NCBI RefSeq assembly: GCF_016906535.1
Contig: NC_057385.1
Span: 2,170,001 to 2,234,000 of the forward strand
Length of the DNA: 64,000 bases
Direction of reading: 5' to 3'
Source: Rhizoctonia solani
Taxonomy: Eukaryota; Basidiomycota; Agaricomycetes; Cantharellales; Ceratobasidiaceae
The position numbers and the translations under genes were made by a program. The notes beneath the pieces are model-generated. The model was not told where the DNA came from, searched no databases, and worked only from the letters and a program-made list of their open reading frames with translations. Shown one piece after another: positions 33,426 to 47,052 of this stretch. How positions within the stretch are numbered: the first letter of the stretch is position 1; each line of letters begins with the position of its first letter.

Positions 33426-35432
33426 ATGAACCGCACCCTTGCTATTCGTCTTGCGCGTCGTTCCCAGTTGCCTAGGCAGCTGGCAAAGGTTGCGAGCACG
33501 AGAGCGGTGTCAGGCACTGCCGCCGAGTCGCCTCAACAAGCGCGTCATGGACATCTGCCCGGCGTTCCCTCATCAGCTATTACAACTAAAATGCACTTTT
33601 TCAACTCGGTCCTAGAGTCGAAGAGCATCCCAACATATCGGGTATTGGATGGCTCGGGTGTAGTTATTGAAGGGGCTGAAGTTCCCGAGGTAAGTGAAAG
33701 CTAATTAGATTGGAAATAAATACAGAAGAAGCAACTTTTTGGTAGATTGACGAGGAGTTTGCGAGGAGAATGTAAGTATTAGATAGAGCGATGTTATGGG
33801 ACTAGACTATAGCATTTCTTCACAGATACGAGAATATGATGCTGTTACCTGCGTTGGACACGGTATTATACAACGTACAAAGGCAAGGGAAGATAAGCTT
33901 TTATGTAAGTCCAGTTATGGCCCCGCTTCGTTATCCAAACTGAATTATCCAAATAGATGACATCCTATGGGGAAGAGGCTAGTGTGGTAGGAAGTGCGGC
34001 GGCCCTCGCTGACACAGACGAGTGAGTTTGATGTTTTAATATTTGAGTAGTTCTGACCACGGACCAGAGTACTTGGCCAATATCGCGAAATGGGTGTCCT
34101 GCTTTGGAGGAACTTTGGTATTGATCGCGTTATGGCTCAGTGCTTTGGAAACGAACACGATAAGAGCACCAAGGGGAGGCAGATGCCGGTCGTGAGTATG
34201 ATAATATTAGCTCTATAATGTTCCTAACTCTACCATGTATGGTTAGCATTTCAGTTCCCCCGATCATCACTTCCACACAATCTCTTCTCCATTAGCAACT
34301 CAAATCCCCCAAGCTGCTGGTGTTGCTTATGCGCTAAAGAGGGTGGGCTTTAGCATACTTAGGTCATAGAAGTGCCCCAATCTAATTATCTCCGAAGGAC
34401 CCAGCTCGACGAGGCAAAGATGTCTCTGTCTGTTATTTCGGAGATGGCGCTGCCTCGGAGGGAGACTTCCATGCAGGACTGGGGATGGCAAGCGTCCTTG
34501 GAGGACGTAAGTTGGCTCTTTACTGTAACAATTTCAATGAGATTAACGGAACCCAAAGCGTCAATATTCATTGTAGGAACAATGGTTTTGCGATATCAAC
34601 GCCTACAACCGAACAGTATGCTGGTGACGGCATTGCTTCTCGCGGGCCTGGATATGGCATGGATACTATTAGGTATCGTGTGCGGACTTGTTTATTAGTC
34701 ATTTTTACTAATATGCTTTCAGAGTTGATGGGAACGATGTACTTGCTGTTCTAGGTGCGGTCAGAGAGGCGCGAAGGCGCGCATTGAGCGGCAGTGATGG
34801 TGGACGGGCGGTACTCGTGGAGTGTATGTCGTATCGCGTCGGCCACCACTCAACTTCAGATGACAGTTTTGCCTATCGTGCGAAGCAAGAAGTAGAAGAT
34901 TGGAAGAAGATTGGTATGTTGAACTTGAATACATGCCGTTTGATCTCCCAACCCGCAACATGCACTTTGTGGAACAATGAATGTGTATCAGAATGATTAA
35001 CGACAATACCCACAGATAACCCGCATCATCGATTCCGAAAGTTCCTTGAATCCAAGGGATGGTGGTCCCACGATGAAGAGGAAGCACTCAAAGCAAAGCA
35101 AAAGCGCGACGTTATGGAAGGGTTTAAAAAGGTAATGAGGTTACACTTGAGTTCTTGGAACGCGAATGGCGCACTGATTCGTGATTTATTTTCCAGGCAG
35201 AAGCAATGAAGCGTCCACCACTTACCGAATTGTTCACCGATATGTATGAGGAAGGGAGTTCAGGGGAGCCTTGGACTATAGTAAGTGGAACCAATTTCAC
35301 CATTTGGCGATAACTCATGTTAAAATACTTCAAATGTGACAGACCGAACAAAAAGCTGAGCTTAAGGCATACTTGGATAAATATGGAACAGCATGGGAAC
35401 CATACGCGAAGGAATTAGCGAAATTTAAGTAG
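33426..35432 (+). CDS. BCKDHA: Branched-chain 2-oxoacid dehydrogenase E1 alpha subunit, mitochondrial
   Basis: Twelve exons: 33426-33689, 33746-33771, 33826-33904, 33957-34021, 34068-34191, 34247-34342, 34398-34506, 34559-34672, 34723-34913, 35016-35131, 35197-35280, 35343-35432. The N-terminus is Arg-rich like a presequence. Landmarks: [63 protein letters not shown] and the thiamine-diphosphate motif [13 protein letters not shown] to RNNGFAIST. With its E1 beta partner it decarboxylates the 2-oxoacids of Leu, Ile and Val. One base is missing at about 34571-34575 (ATTCATTGTAGG; an extra T restores IFICRNNG). Exon 2 is only 26 bases. Intact length about 452 residues. Confidence 0.92.
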
Positions 35433-36892
35433 GCTGATATGTGAATACTGAGGCGCACCGTTCACGACATTGGCCAGGACACATGGACCGTTGGAATTCG
35501 TGTAATTTTATTTCTTTGTCAAACCAAAATCATTTCAGTCGCGAATAAGATAGTAACACGCTGAGAATTACCGGAAGAATTATTGCCTATCAAGTAAAGG
35601 CTAAGGAGCCTGGCTTGCGAGGCTATGCGAAAGTTTTGGTACACTATTTTATTAATTTATACTCACTTCGAAGACCTCATGAAGAACAAATATGAGTATA
35701 GCAGCCATTTGATCGAGATTAATACGCGCATATATACACTCGGATGACAGAATCAAGGAGAATAGATGGGATTTCACTCGTTTTTTATGAAACAAAAACG
35801 GTTACGATTATATACGGAGATATTTGGTGAGCTAGACACTGGAGGTTGGGCTTTGAATAGTCGTGTGTCATTGGGTCAGAGCGAGCATGCTCATTCCAGC
35901 GCAGCATTCTAAATGGTGTCTAATGGGAAGGATTAGCATGGAGCCAAGTATCGGACCTCAGTTAAATTACTTCGGGCGTTTGCTATTCAGTCTCCTGCGC
36001 TTCGCTCTCCAGAGTAGTGTGCATTTGGGATAGTCCTATGCCCCTCAATGACCCTAACAGTGGTGAGCTCCGTGGGCCTATTTCTACCGAGAAGTTCCCA
36101 AGAAGAGAGGCCATTAGTGGGGACGAGTGTGCGACGCCAGTGGCTACCATAGGAGCGATGGGCTGTGCGACTACGGTAAAGATGAGGTTATTGCTGGGGG
36201 CGACAAAAGGCGAGAAGCGTATGGGTTGCCCTGACTGCCTTGAATCATTTCGCTGGTATGTGGCAGTATGATACTAAGGCTATGACTTCGCGGTTTACTT
36301 GGGTGGATGGGTGGATTAATGGCGAGGTAAAGCCTAAAGTCTTAGAGAGAAGAGGGGCGGGGTTGGCAGTCGTCCATTGTGCTGCTTTTATCCCCGGCGG
36401 CACAGCGATCAAGAGCAAACCCGTTATTAAGCTTATGCCATGATAGCGCTTTGGTCCGGGGGTATATTGCACATCAGTTGGTGGATGAAACTGGGCTGAA
36501 GCTGTATCCGGATGCGATTGTAAATTTCCTCGCTATAGTTGAATCTGGTAACCTAAATACCCCAAGGTAAAGCCAGGTAGCAATCTGCGAGGGTCTGTAA
36601 GCCAACAAATGTAGGCGCTCGTCGATTGTTGCGTAAGAGATGAATTTTCAACGGGCTAAGTACGCTTTCGAAAACTCAAGCCGGCGGGACCTAATCGAGG
36701 ACTTCTTAACGCTATAGGTCTCATCTGCCCGAAGTCAGTGTTTCATGTTCTATTGCATGTATTGATCATGGGGTCCCAGCGGCTCGGTCAAGATTAGTCA
36801 TGGACTAAAATCTGGAGGCTGTTTCTCGTGCATCGTATAATTAAGCAAGGTAAAATAATCTACATATTGATTATGCGACTGGGTATATCGAA
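35433..36892. other. Long gene-poor intergenic region between convergent genes
   Basis: About 1.46 kb. The longest open frame (plus, 36017-36271, 84 codons) has no recognisable similarity and no splice support. No terminal repeats or transposase-like frames were noticed. The region is longer than the 3' UTRs of two convergent genes would need. Confidence 0.4.
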
Positions 36893-39800
36893 TTAATCAT
36901 AAATCGGGAGGGGTAGCAATCTAAATACGAGTCAGAAAAGTACTGTGATTAGGGCCCAGGAAACCTACCGGTCTGTATTAAACAAGAAGTTATTGGCAAC
37001 ATCTTCGCCTTCAAGGAAACGAGTAGGGAATACGACTAGTATTTGTTAGTAATGCCGTCGTGCCCAACAAAAAACAAGCACATACCCAAGTGCCCTCTAA
37101 TATCTTGGAGAAGCTCTTCCATTTCATCCCTTTCCCACTGTTCAAGCGGCTCGTCTGGATGGGCTGGGCGCCTAGTACGGGGGTCGGCCCCATTTTGGGT
37201 AGGAACAGGGTTTGTTGACTTTCCAGGAGGCACAGTGTCTTTTCCATTGCGCCGGGTGGAGGGAGATGACCTTGGAGAGGGAGGTTGGTCTGTTGGATCT
37301 TCCGCTTCAGTATGGACATCGAGGTTGTCGAGCCGCTTCCCAGGCTCTAAACCCTCCCCAGCGTGGTGCTGCCCATGGCTACCCGGGGTTTCGGTTACAC
37401 CAGCTCCTTCACCCGGGACAGTACCGACGGCTTCTTGCTGATTTTGGGAGTCTTTGGGCTATATATACAATTAGCTTATGTGTTGATCCACCAAGAGGTG
37501 TCAGGCCAGGCTTACAGGTTTCGAGAGACGTTCTTGATGTTGTGCAAATTCCTTATACTGCTTCCACGTGGTCACTAGATCGTCTGGTGTGCAGTGGAAA
37601 ACCTTCCTGTAGATCTCGGTCTATCGTAGTCCCGATATTAGGAGATAGGCTCTCTGAAGAATGTGTGCCACTTACGTTATGGACTGCAGCAGCTACCCAT
37701 ACATCTTTGAAAAACTCGTCGCAAACTGGGTCTTGGAAACCATGGGGATCGATTTCAGGAGCAGGTGTAGGTACTGTCCAGGGCTTGGTACCGACGCTCA
37801 CTGAAAGGTGTTTCCGTAGGAGACTTCGGGCATGCACTGCTTCCTTTTCGTCCGAGGTAAAGTCCTTATCTCCTGAACGAGCATGAGGAGGCTGGTCGTC
37901 CGAGTATGCAGTAGACGACGCGTCCGCCGGTGCCCCGAACTTTTCTCCATCTGGAGTTGTTGCTTCGTTCGGCTCGGTAGCTCTAGCTGCTGGAGACTTC
38001 AGAGCATCTTTGAGCGGCTGTTCGCGCTTATTATCTGTCTGTTTGGGGCGATGCTCCATCACTGTCTTCTCCTCAAGCGTGGGCACGGCAGCATCCGCAA
38101 AACCAGGTTCCTTTTTCCCATCCCTGGAATACATTTGGCGTTCCTCCAGTAGCGCATTGTTGTCTGCGCCCTCTGCAGTACTCGTTGCACCTAGTTTCTG
38201 TCCGATGCGCCCCAGTTTGTGCATACCAATTTCCTCTGCACCATATGCAACTGCAATCCCAATGTTAGATATAGGCTCAATAAGATAAAAATTACATACT
38301 TTGACCAACGGTATCCCTGGACATAACCTCGATATTGGCGAGAGCTGACGATTGCTTTACTCTGCTCACACCGTCTTCACGGAATTTCTGTTCGTGGTCT
38401 GGGTCCCACTTCTTGATTTCATCCTCGCGCGCCTTTGGCTGGTTAGCCATCAGGTCTTCTTGGTACATTGCATCAACATCGACCCCAAGATGCTCTCGCA
38501 TGAGGCGAATTCGGAGTGTATGCGCAAAGCGACCGACCTTGAATGGCTTGCCTGCCATTCGACTAGAGGGAAAAGGTTAAACTTTGCACGATAGGGAAAG
38601 AAACCACAGACCTGTCAATCATATCTGTGTCTCGAATCACTGCTGCAAGTTCTGAATCCCGATCTCCACGTTGGGATCGGTCATTGATATTTGCGGAACC
38701 GATAATTACTACTCGGTCATCGACAACCATGCACTGAGGATCAAAGATCAGCCAAAGAAGCAACCCCCCTTGGTAAACTGTTTCACCTTGGCATGAATGT
38801 AAACTTGCTCTGTCGTAAGTACATCATCAGCTAATTTGCCCCAGCCACGTAGAGAGAAGAACGTGATGTAGTCGTCCGGCTGTCAAGAAAAGGAGTAATT
38901 AGCGTTAGGACACAAGTGTCGGACGACCACCTACATCGATTCCTTCCTTTCTCAACCGTGCGAAAATTGAATTAGGACCACGTGAGATTGTTCGATTCTG
39001 ACACTCCATAATGAGGCGTACCTATCGAATCGAGTCAAAAAGAGCCGCGTTGGTGGATAAAAGGCACTTACCGCACTGGCCTCACCGTGATCAATCGGGA
39101 AAGTAAACCCAGGGAGAAGCGGAATTAATATGATTGCCCGCCATTTGACTTTATCATGATGTGCGCGTATGATACGGTTTACGAGCGCGTCCCCGATTTT
39201 ATTTTCAACCGCAACGTCGTTCACAGTGGTGCTAGTATTAGGCGCGCAATCAATCAGTTTCACTACACGCGCAACAAATTACCAAGCCTGGCTCACGAGG
39301 TGATGAAAAATTGGTTCTCAATGTACACAAAGTGTTCAGATAATTGTATGGCTGAAATTATGGCATATAAGTACGCATAGGCGTGTGTTGCACAATAATG
39401 CTCACCCTTTAGGTATGCATTCTGGATAGAGTGTTCAATCCGATTCTGCGTCCCCAGGGACCACTGGCCAGCAGACCGACAGATCTGCAATTCGCAGGTA
39501 CCAGTGAGCCCTTGCTCCGTGAGCTCCGATGGCTTGAAATCCGGCGGTGGAAGCAAGAACGGCATCTTACGCGAGTGATTCTTCACACGCAGCAGGTAGT
39601 TCCAGCTAAAATAGAAGAAGTATGAGCGTGCTGTGATGATCTACGAAGCTTAAGTGTCCCACCGTTGGACAAAGTGGCGGCACAAATCTCGTGCAGGCTG
39701 TCCTACAATCTGCATGGCGATGTCGTGCCTAGGCTCGAAGAATGATCAACGCACTGGGACTAGAAATCCGCCGAAAGAAAAAGTGCTTACCAAGGCATGC

Positions 39801-42800
39801 GTGGAACTTTGGTCCGGTCGTACATGTCTTGTTCTGGCTTATTCAACGTATGAAAATCCAAGACACGCGCATTGCTATAATCTTTGCCTTTGTGTAAAAT
39901 CTCGTATGTCAGAATATGAGTGGCGGCGCATGGGATGAATGTCTACCTATCCAAATTTGTTCGTGCCCGGGGCCCCCGTGGGGTTCCCCGTCGTCAATAA
40001 GAACGTGTTGTGCTGTGTCCCAGCGTCCGAAACACGCATCCAGACCACCCATAAAGGCAATAGCCTCATCGATCACACACAGTTTCTCGTGCTACGGGAG
40101 TTATCAGTCGGCCGAACGATGTTAGCGTGTCGCTGAATGCTCACATGGGCCCAGTAAAACGTGCCGGTAGCAAAATGCGAGGGCGAGCGCTGCACCATGA
40201 TATTAGGGTGAAGATTAACGAGCGTCTGTTTAGTGTAACTGCATCATTTGACTATTAATCCCGAGGCAATATGAAGTCAACAAAAATACTTACTTGCTAT
40301 CCGTAGGCGTGGTACGGTTTGATACTTCTTTACTATGAAAGGCAAGGGTTAAGTTCTAGTTTGGAAGCTTAGGCGATAGACACGGACTAAAGGATAACAA
40401 AAATCTTGACGCCTTCTTCAGCTTTGCGTTTCAAGAGTCTATCGAGTCGGAATTGCTCTTTGCCCGGACGCCGTAAATAAAGCTCTAATCGAATCATGTC
40501 AATGTCCAGTAGCCCAACCAAATTCAGAAGGAACGCACCGGGCGAGAGCCACCAATCATGTATGTATATGCGCTCTTTTGCGAGCAAAATAGCACGGGAT
40601 AGGTTCCAGAAATAATCGCGCTGGCTGAAGCATGAGCTTTCGTTCCTTTCAACAGAATAAAACTCACTCCATCGACAAGCCATTGCGCCGCCACGTTGAG
40701 TCGTATTGGTGCAAAACTGTCAAATCGGTTTTTGCCCGTCCAATGCGACTGGCTAGCCATGCGTTCCATTGAAACAATCCACTGCACCATCTCACGCTAC
40801 GTGCCCCGTTTCAGGAACATTCCATCCCACAAAAGTTGCAAGGCTTACCTCGTTCTTCGCCACCAACTTCAATCGGTTCTGTGAGTTCTGTATGTAGAAG
40901 TATGCTGACTGACGTCCGCCAGATTCGCCTTGTTCTTCTTTTTCTTCTTGCTATTGTCCACCCCCTGATTCGCAGCAATGGTCGGGTCCTCTCGTCTGAA
41001 GAACTTTCGCTCGAACTAATCATATCTGTCACGTCTGGCGCCGGTATATGGTTGTCCTGAGGCCGAGTGCCAGTGCTACTCCTCCGTCGTGAGTGACCTT
41101 TACTAGCTCCCGCACCCGATTGACTGGAGTTCCGGGGCCCGCTCACGCCAGAAGTTCGACCAGTACTATGCCTATGCTTTGGAAGGTACGTTTGATTGCC
41201 CCGCTTTTACTTTGCTCAGGTTCGATTTCCCGTGTATGCGAATGCTTTCTCTCAGCAGCATCGTCGTCATTATCCAGCGCGCCATGCAAGAAACTCAGCC
41301 CTTGTCGATAGTACCGGACCGCCGCTCTATAGCAAAATCTGCATCCAGGAGGAAGACGTCAAAGATCTGGAGCTATTATGAGAAGACGCAGGTAAGTTTA
41401 TGGCATTATCGTAAATGTGTGACGCCATACCTCTCCTGGGTCTTCCACAGCAACTAGATAGCTCTCACGCACAAGCCACCATTTGGGTTCATGATTACGT
41501 TTCCAGGCAAGTAAGCCATTATGTGCGCCCTTGCGGCTCATGTTTGAGCTCAGGACGCGTAAATACCGGCTTTGCCTAATTTGCTTTTAATCCATGTGAT
41601 TGACAAGAAGTGTGATGTCCAAAAGGCGCACCTTGAATCCCGCCCCTTTGGGCTAAGGCAATAGATAAGGCTGACATTTCGAAAAATCTGAATAACCTGT
41701 TGGCATCGGCGCGGAACATCTTTTAAACGGGGGCTTGTGGTGAGCATTCAAGACTGCCATGCAAATATGAAAACGTACGACAGCCTTAATAACACCAATT
41801 AAATAATTTTCTAAAGATTCGCGCTGCAACTTGGCAAAGTCGGTACGATGCACTTCGCCAGCGCCCTTCTCCCGGCCCTCTTTCTTGAGGAACTTGAAGT
41901 AAGGAAGACCTGTAATAATACATTACAATAGTTGACGCATAATGCAAGATATTAAAAAAGAAATCAATCACATACTGGTTTTAGGAAATTCAGGCAATAG
42001 CGGCTGGTCGCCCCTGAGATACACACTTGCAACGCGGTAGTGACCATGTAAGCTAATGAAATCGCGCAGTTGCCTGTAGATCACCCAGCGTGCAGCACCA
42101 TTGGCGTACTCGCACTATGACAAACAATCTGGTCAGTAGAAGGATCTTTGGGATGAGCGATTTCCGCTCACCTCGATCCGAAACACAGCGTGGCGGCCAT
42201 TTAGCGGATTGATAGAATCAGATACACGAATCTTAAGATGGTGCAAAAGGATGGGAACCCGTCTCCGGTCCTGATCATCTCGCTCAAAGAACATTTGCAG
42301 GAGCAAAACGCCCAGTCCTCCCATGAGCAATTCATCGGTAACGGATACAGGAGCAGCACTGCTTGAGCTAGGTTGCTGTTGCAGTTGCTGCTGGTGGATA
42401 TGTGACTTGATTTTGGGTTTGAGGATGGCCCACTTGCTCGCTGAGGCTACTTCACTTCCACGCCTACTGCGGCTCTCGGCGCGCGGATCGGGGGTTCCAT
42501 TGGGTACGTTCGGTGCGTTTGATGGATTCGGCATGCCTGAAGTCGAAGTAGGACGACTTGCCTTGCCGCCATCACGAATCTGAGGGAGTGACTTGGCGGT
42601 CCGGACCGTCTTGTTGGTACGTGGTCCCTCAGCGGTATTTTGGCGGCTAACCCGGGGAGTCGAGCCCCGCGTTGTATTTGCCCGAGGAGACTGTGGCTCG
42701 TCGTCCACATCGGACAGGCCCAGGGGTTCTGTAATCCAGCGCTTCCACAGGCCGCCCTCATGCGGCTCGTGCTCGGGTTCAGACTCGGCCGCCTCTCGTT

Positions 42801-43266
42801 GCTCGGCTTGGTCATTTTCCCGAATCTTTTCTCTGTCCTTGTCCTTTTCGCGGCCTCCTAGCCATGACTCGCGCTTGTGTTTACGAGAAGAGGGGGTCAG
42901 AGCTTCGTCGTCATTGTACTGAAACGCGCCTTTGAATTCAGAATGTGCTGGTCGAAAATCAGCGCGGAATGGGTCTGTTGCAATCGAGACATCTCCACTA
43001 GTGACAGGCTCGAGGACTGGATGGTGTGCACCAAGACGTGGTGGCTTTGAGAACGAAGCACGAGTTGCGGGGTGCTGGAGGGACCAGGAGCGGGGATGAC
43101 TGCCTCCAAGCGCTCCGAGTACCGTGTTGTTCTGTGCGAGTGTATCGTCCGGAATAGCATCTCCTTCAGGAGCTGCAGGCTTTTCAGCAATATCTGGAAG
43201 TCGTTTGTGGTTTTCTTTGTCGCCTGCTACGGCTGCAGCAACGACATCACCGAGTGTGGGGGACAT
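36893..43266 (-). CDS. SPO14: Phospholipase D (Spo14/PLD1 type) with PX domain
   Basis: Start 43266 ([13 protein letters not shown]), stop 36893-36895. A long Ser/Pro/charged N-terminus precedes the PX domain ([37 protein letters not shown], at about 42150-41800), then a PH-like region. Two HKD catalytic motifs follow: HEKLCVID near 40080, and HAK followed by CMVVDD and [10 protein letters not shown] (about 38790-38660), where an intron falls just after the Lys. The C-terminus [20 protein letters not shown], then RLLPLPIYD, is the diagnostic family end; its last exon is short. It hydrolyses phosphatidylcholine to phosphatidic acid, acting in sporulation and secretion. More than 20 introns are needed and not every junction was checked. 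Confidence 0.88.
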
Positions 43267-43461
43267 GGTGGTTGAGCAGTATGGGCTAAACTTAGTCCCT
43301 AGGATCCTTTGGGCGTCATACTTCCGTAACAAATTCCATTTTCCAAATTCAGAGGTCAGGGTAACGTAATCAACGACCTGAAATTGTCACGTGCCGTTGC
43401 CGCTCGTTTCAGCTCTCTTCCACCTTTCTACCTGTTCCACCACACTCATTTTTACGACAAT
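43267..43461. promoter_or_regulatory. Short bidirectional promoter region, PLD / membrane protein
   Basis: Only 195 bases separate the start codons of the minus-strand phospholipase D gene and the plus-strand single-pass membrane protein gene, so both promoters must be here or extend into the coding sequences. Assignment follows from gene layout, not from a recognised element. Confidence 0.5.
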
Positions 43462-45128
43462 ATGGCCCAACGCGCCCCGCTTGCAGGACGTCCTCCGTAC
43501 GCGACCGACGAGGACGATAGTATCTACGATAACCCGGCTCCTCGGGCCCGTGTTCCTCGTCCTCCGGTTGACAACCCCAATGAGCGCACATCTGCGTACA
43601 ACACGTACGACAACTACCTCGATGGCCGCCAGTCGCACACTTCGGCCTCGGCCGGTATTGGGGGCGCCTTGCTTGCAATTGACTCGGACTCTGATGATGA
43701 GACAGACCTCCATTCGGTCCCCCCTCAACGGAATGCCGATAATGGAAGTCGTGCCGCTCTCTATGCTGCCGCTTCGGGTATGAATAACCCGCCCCCTCAT
43801 TCCTCCTCTCCAAATCGCTCGCCTACGTCGCCGGCACCCCCTTACTCCCCTCCTGCAAATGGCCGCATGCCATTGGATGCCAAGCCAACTCCCGGCATGG
43901 GCGGTCGCGCTTCCCCTGGTGCCTCATCGTCGCAAAACCCGCTTGCTTCTCCTCGTCCGGTCTACGCACCCAACACGCCCAGCCGTCAGGCTGCCTTTGA
44001 CGTACACAGCCAACAGCAACACCCGCCTACAAATCTTACCGTTCAGATCCCGGCTCCCCCGAGCGCCAACCTCCGTGCTGACATTCAGTCGCGCGGCCCA
44101 ACCATGCCTACCGCTGCATTCATGGTGCCTCCCGCTAATGGAGGTGGTGGAACTCCTTCGTCTGCCGGATTTGGTAAGGCTCTAATTTTATGCCCTGCAC
44201 TCTTTCTCATCAACATGTGTAGGCCCGATACCTGGTACACCAAACGAAGGTTTACATCCCCACCCTCTTCAGGCACCTTCGACACCTATCACTCCGGTGT
44301 TTGCTGCCCCGCCCCGGGTCAACTTTGCTGAAAAGTCTTTCAACACTGTATGTATTGGCTACCGTTTACCCGATTCGGTCTAACTTTTATTTCAGCCCAT
44401 CCTGCGAGGAGATAAGGAAGAGACATTGATTGCTCGCCGCGGAGAAAGGGGTGACGATTTCTGGCGTCGGTTTAGCATGGTCGCCAAGGAAGAAAACGCG
44501 AAGCCAGCCAACCAAAAGTCCAGGTTCGTGCTTTCTTTCACCGCATGTGGGCAAACTTCTAATTTGGGGTTATTCCACTCTTCTTTTGTTTGGCCATCTG
44601 TCATTTCCCCGCACACTTTACCTACTATAGCCATTGGTTGAAACGGAATCAAGCCGGCCGATCTGGGTTCTCCCGATGTGTTTGGGTCGTTGGTCTCATC
44701 CTGCTTATTGTAATCATTGGTGCTATCGGTACAGGTATGTTGAACTATGAAACCATCAGGGACCCATTCTAATCCCCATATACTGTACAGGCTATTACTT
44801 CTCACGCAGCAAGCCTGACCACTACCGCCCAGCGACTTTTGGTGGCTCTGAGGAAGAGGGTATGAACGGAAAGGGCACTTCTTCAGTCTCACAATCATCA
44901 ACCTCGACTTCAACTGGTGGACTTGTCAAGATCGTTCACACTAGCACCTCTGCTCCTGCTGCGACTACCACAGCTGCCGCGAAGCGAAGCGAGAATGTGT
45001 CAGAACGCGTAATTGCGCGAGCATTTGGACAACCGCCTGTTCAGTTGAATCGTGACTTGCCCTTGGTCACAAAGAACGTGCACCAACACCAACAAAGCAA
45101 GCGCCGTGCGTGGCAGAATGTGATTTAA
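43462..45128 (+). CDS. Single-pass membrane protein with long Pro/Ser-rich N-terminal region
   Basis: Exons 43462-44173, 44223-44347, 44396-44523, 44631-44734 and 44791-45128 give 468 residues. The start at MAQRAPLAG is preferred over an upstream in-frame ATG. The first 290 residues are disordered (Pro, Ser, Asn). A conserved-looking stretch, ETLIARRGERGDDFWRRFS and KSSHWLKRNQAGRSG, leads into one membrane helix (CVWVVGLILLIVIIGAIGTG) near residue 345, followed by a Ser/Thr/Ala-rich tail. With no signal peptide it is likely a type II or tail-side-anchored protein. Family not recognised by name. Confidence 0.7.
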
Positions 45129-46016
45129 ACTGCTGCCTTCTGGATAAATATGGATGATGGCTTTCATTGTGTCGGGAGCCATAATCCTACCGCTGGCGGA
45201 TTGCTTGGCCGTGTTGACCGCGTTTCGTGTTGTATATGCGTGCTGGCACTAGGCGGCTTTTTGTCTCGAATCTCCCGACGCCGTTTACCCCTATTTATAC
45301 TACCCCACTTATTGGGATTTCCGTGTCCCGTCCATTCTTTTCTGGCTTGCCAAATCTCAGTCTGTCTACTTATTTCTATTGGAGCAACAAGACCAAGCAA
45401 TTTATCTTTTCTTCGCAATACTATCCGGCTCATTTATTACTCAATTCGCCTCCCAATCGTACCATTCTCGTCCCAACCACATGATTTTCTCTCTCGATGT
45501 GGTTGTAATCGTTTGTGGATCAAAAATACCCCTTGCTTCGTGTGCCGTGTAATTTGCGTGTAATCTTCCCGGCTTGTTTAGCTAGGCAATTGACAAGTGA
45601 TAGGTTTTTCCTGATTCGCGATATCGTAGTTTTTGCATTCACGAAGTCGATGTGCATATCATTTTTCCTTTCCGCCATTTCAGTAAATGAAATATATTTT
45701 ATTGATTCCTTCATCCGATCCCGTGTTTCTAGACTTCTATCGGATATTTCGCCGATGATATCAACATGCTTCTAGCCGGACTTTAACACGGCCCGACTTT
45801 TGTTCTCAATCAGTCCGAGTGGCCAAGTGCCGCTCACCAATGCGCCGACCAGCTCACTTCCTTCGAGCTCTCGACTGCAGCACAAAACCCACAGCACTGC
45901 ACGACTGAAACCACAGTTCCCACGCATCCTCTTTGTTCAACGATAGTATTTATACCAACATTCATCCTCCTCGTAATGATAAGCCCCTCGATCTCACAAC
46001 CTTCCATCTGTCAAAT
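45129..46016. other. Intergenic region
   Basis: About 890 bases rich in T and C on the plus strand: 3' UTR of the membrane protein gene, then the promoter of the reductase gene. No open frame with family resemblance. Confidence 0.45.
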
Positions 46017-47052
46017 ATGTCCACTCAACTCGCTGCTGCCCTCGATAGCGCTGATTTCAGGGACTTTCCACTCAAGGAAGTCATCCGCTATAACCACAAT
46101 ACCGCCAAGTGAGTTTATGCACTAGTAGCCCCCCTGGATGGTTCTGGACGCCTCGCGATTGTAGATTCGTGTTTGCTTTGCCTGAAGGAAGCGCATCTCT
46201 TCTTCCCGTCGCCAGCGCGATTTATGTCAAGGGACCAGAAGACAGTGAAGGCAAGCCGGTAGTTCGACCGTACACGCCTGTTTCCGCCCCGCATACCCCG
46301 GGTGAACTAGCATTGGTTATCAAGCGTTACCCCGATGGTACGCATACACACACCCTCCCCATTTCAATCTAGCCCAATTTGACGAATAATATCAACAAAA
46401 TAACAGGCAAATTGTCGAGCCATATTCACACGATGGATATCGGACAAACCATCAAAATCAAAGGTCCGATTCCTAAGCTCGCTTGGGTTGCTAACCAGTT
46501 TGACCAAGTTGGAATGATTGCTGGTGGAAGCGGAATGTGCGTATACGTATAGTAATATTTCAATTATCCCCCCCCCCGCTAATTTTGGTTACAGCACCCC
46601 CATCTTCCAAGTCCTTCAGCACTCGCTTGCCCAGCCTAACGAAAAGACCAAGTTCAAACTCATTTTTGGAAACGTAACGCCGGCCGATATCCTCATTCGA
46701 GAGGAGCTCGACGAGATGGCTGCCCAGTCCAACGGGCGCTTCGAGGTCAAGCACATTATTTCTCGCCCGGACGATACCTGGACCGGAGCCAAGGGTCGGA
46801 TCGACGCCAAGGTGATTAAAAGTTATCTGCCGGGTCCTGAGCTTGGCAGCCGGGTCATGGTTTTGTATGCGGTGAGTCCTTTGTGGGTTGGCTAGCGCTG
46901 GGACAGGTGTGTTGACGTGCGGTTGGTTGGTCATAGGTCCACCAGGGCAGGTTGCGGCTGTTTCAGGTCCCAAAGACGGGCTCGCACAGGGAGAATTGGG
47001 CGGTGCGCTCAAAGATCTGGGATACGTCAAGGAGCAGGTTTACAAGTTCTAA
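46017..47052 (+). CDS. NADH-cytochrome b5 reductase
   Basis: Exons 46017-46108, 46165-46337, 46407-46536, 46595-46871 and 46937-47052. Landmarks: [20 protein letters not shown], the FAD-binding [20 protein letters not shown]-binding [29 protein letters not shown], then [15 protein letters not shown] and the standard C-terminal [10 protein letters not shown]. It passes electrons from NADH to cytochrome b5 for sterol and fatty-acid metabolism. The family usually begins with a membrane anchor of 25-40 residues; this model starts at the FAD domain and is only about 262 residues, so an upstream exon may be missed. Exons 4 and 5 do not join in phase; one base appears missing at about 46871. Confidence 0.88.

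Noticed and set aside
35433..36892. Possible degenerate transposon in the long gap
   Set aside because: No terminal repeats, target duplication or transposase/reverse-transcriptase-like frame was found.
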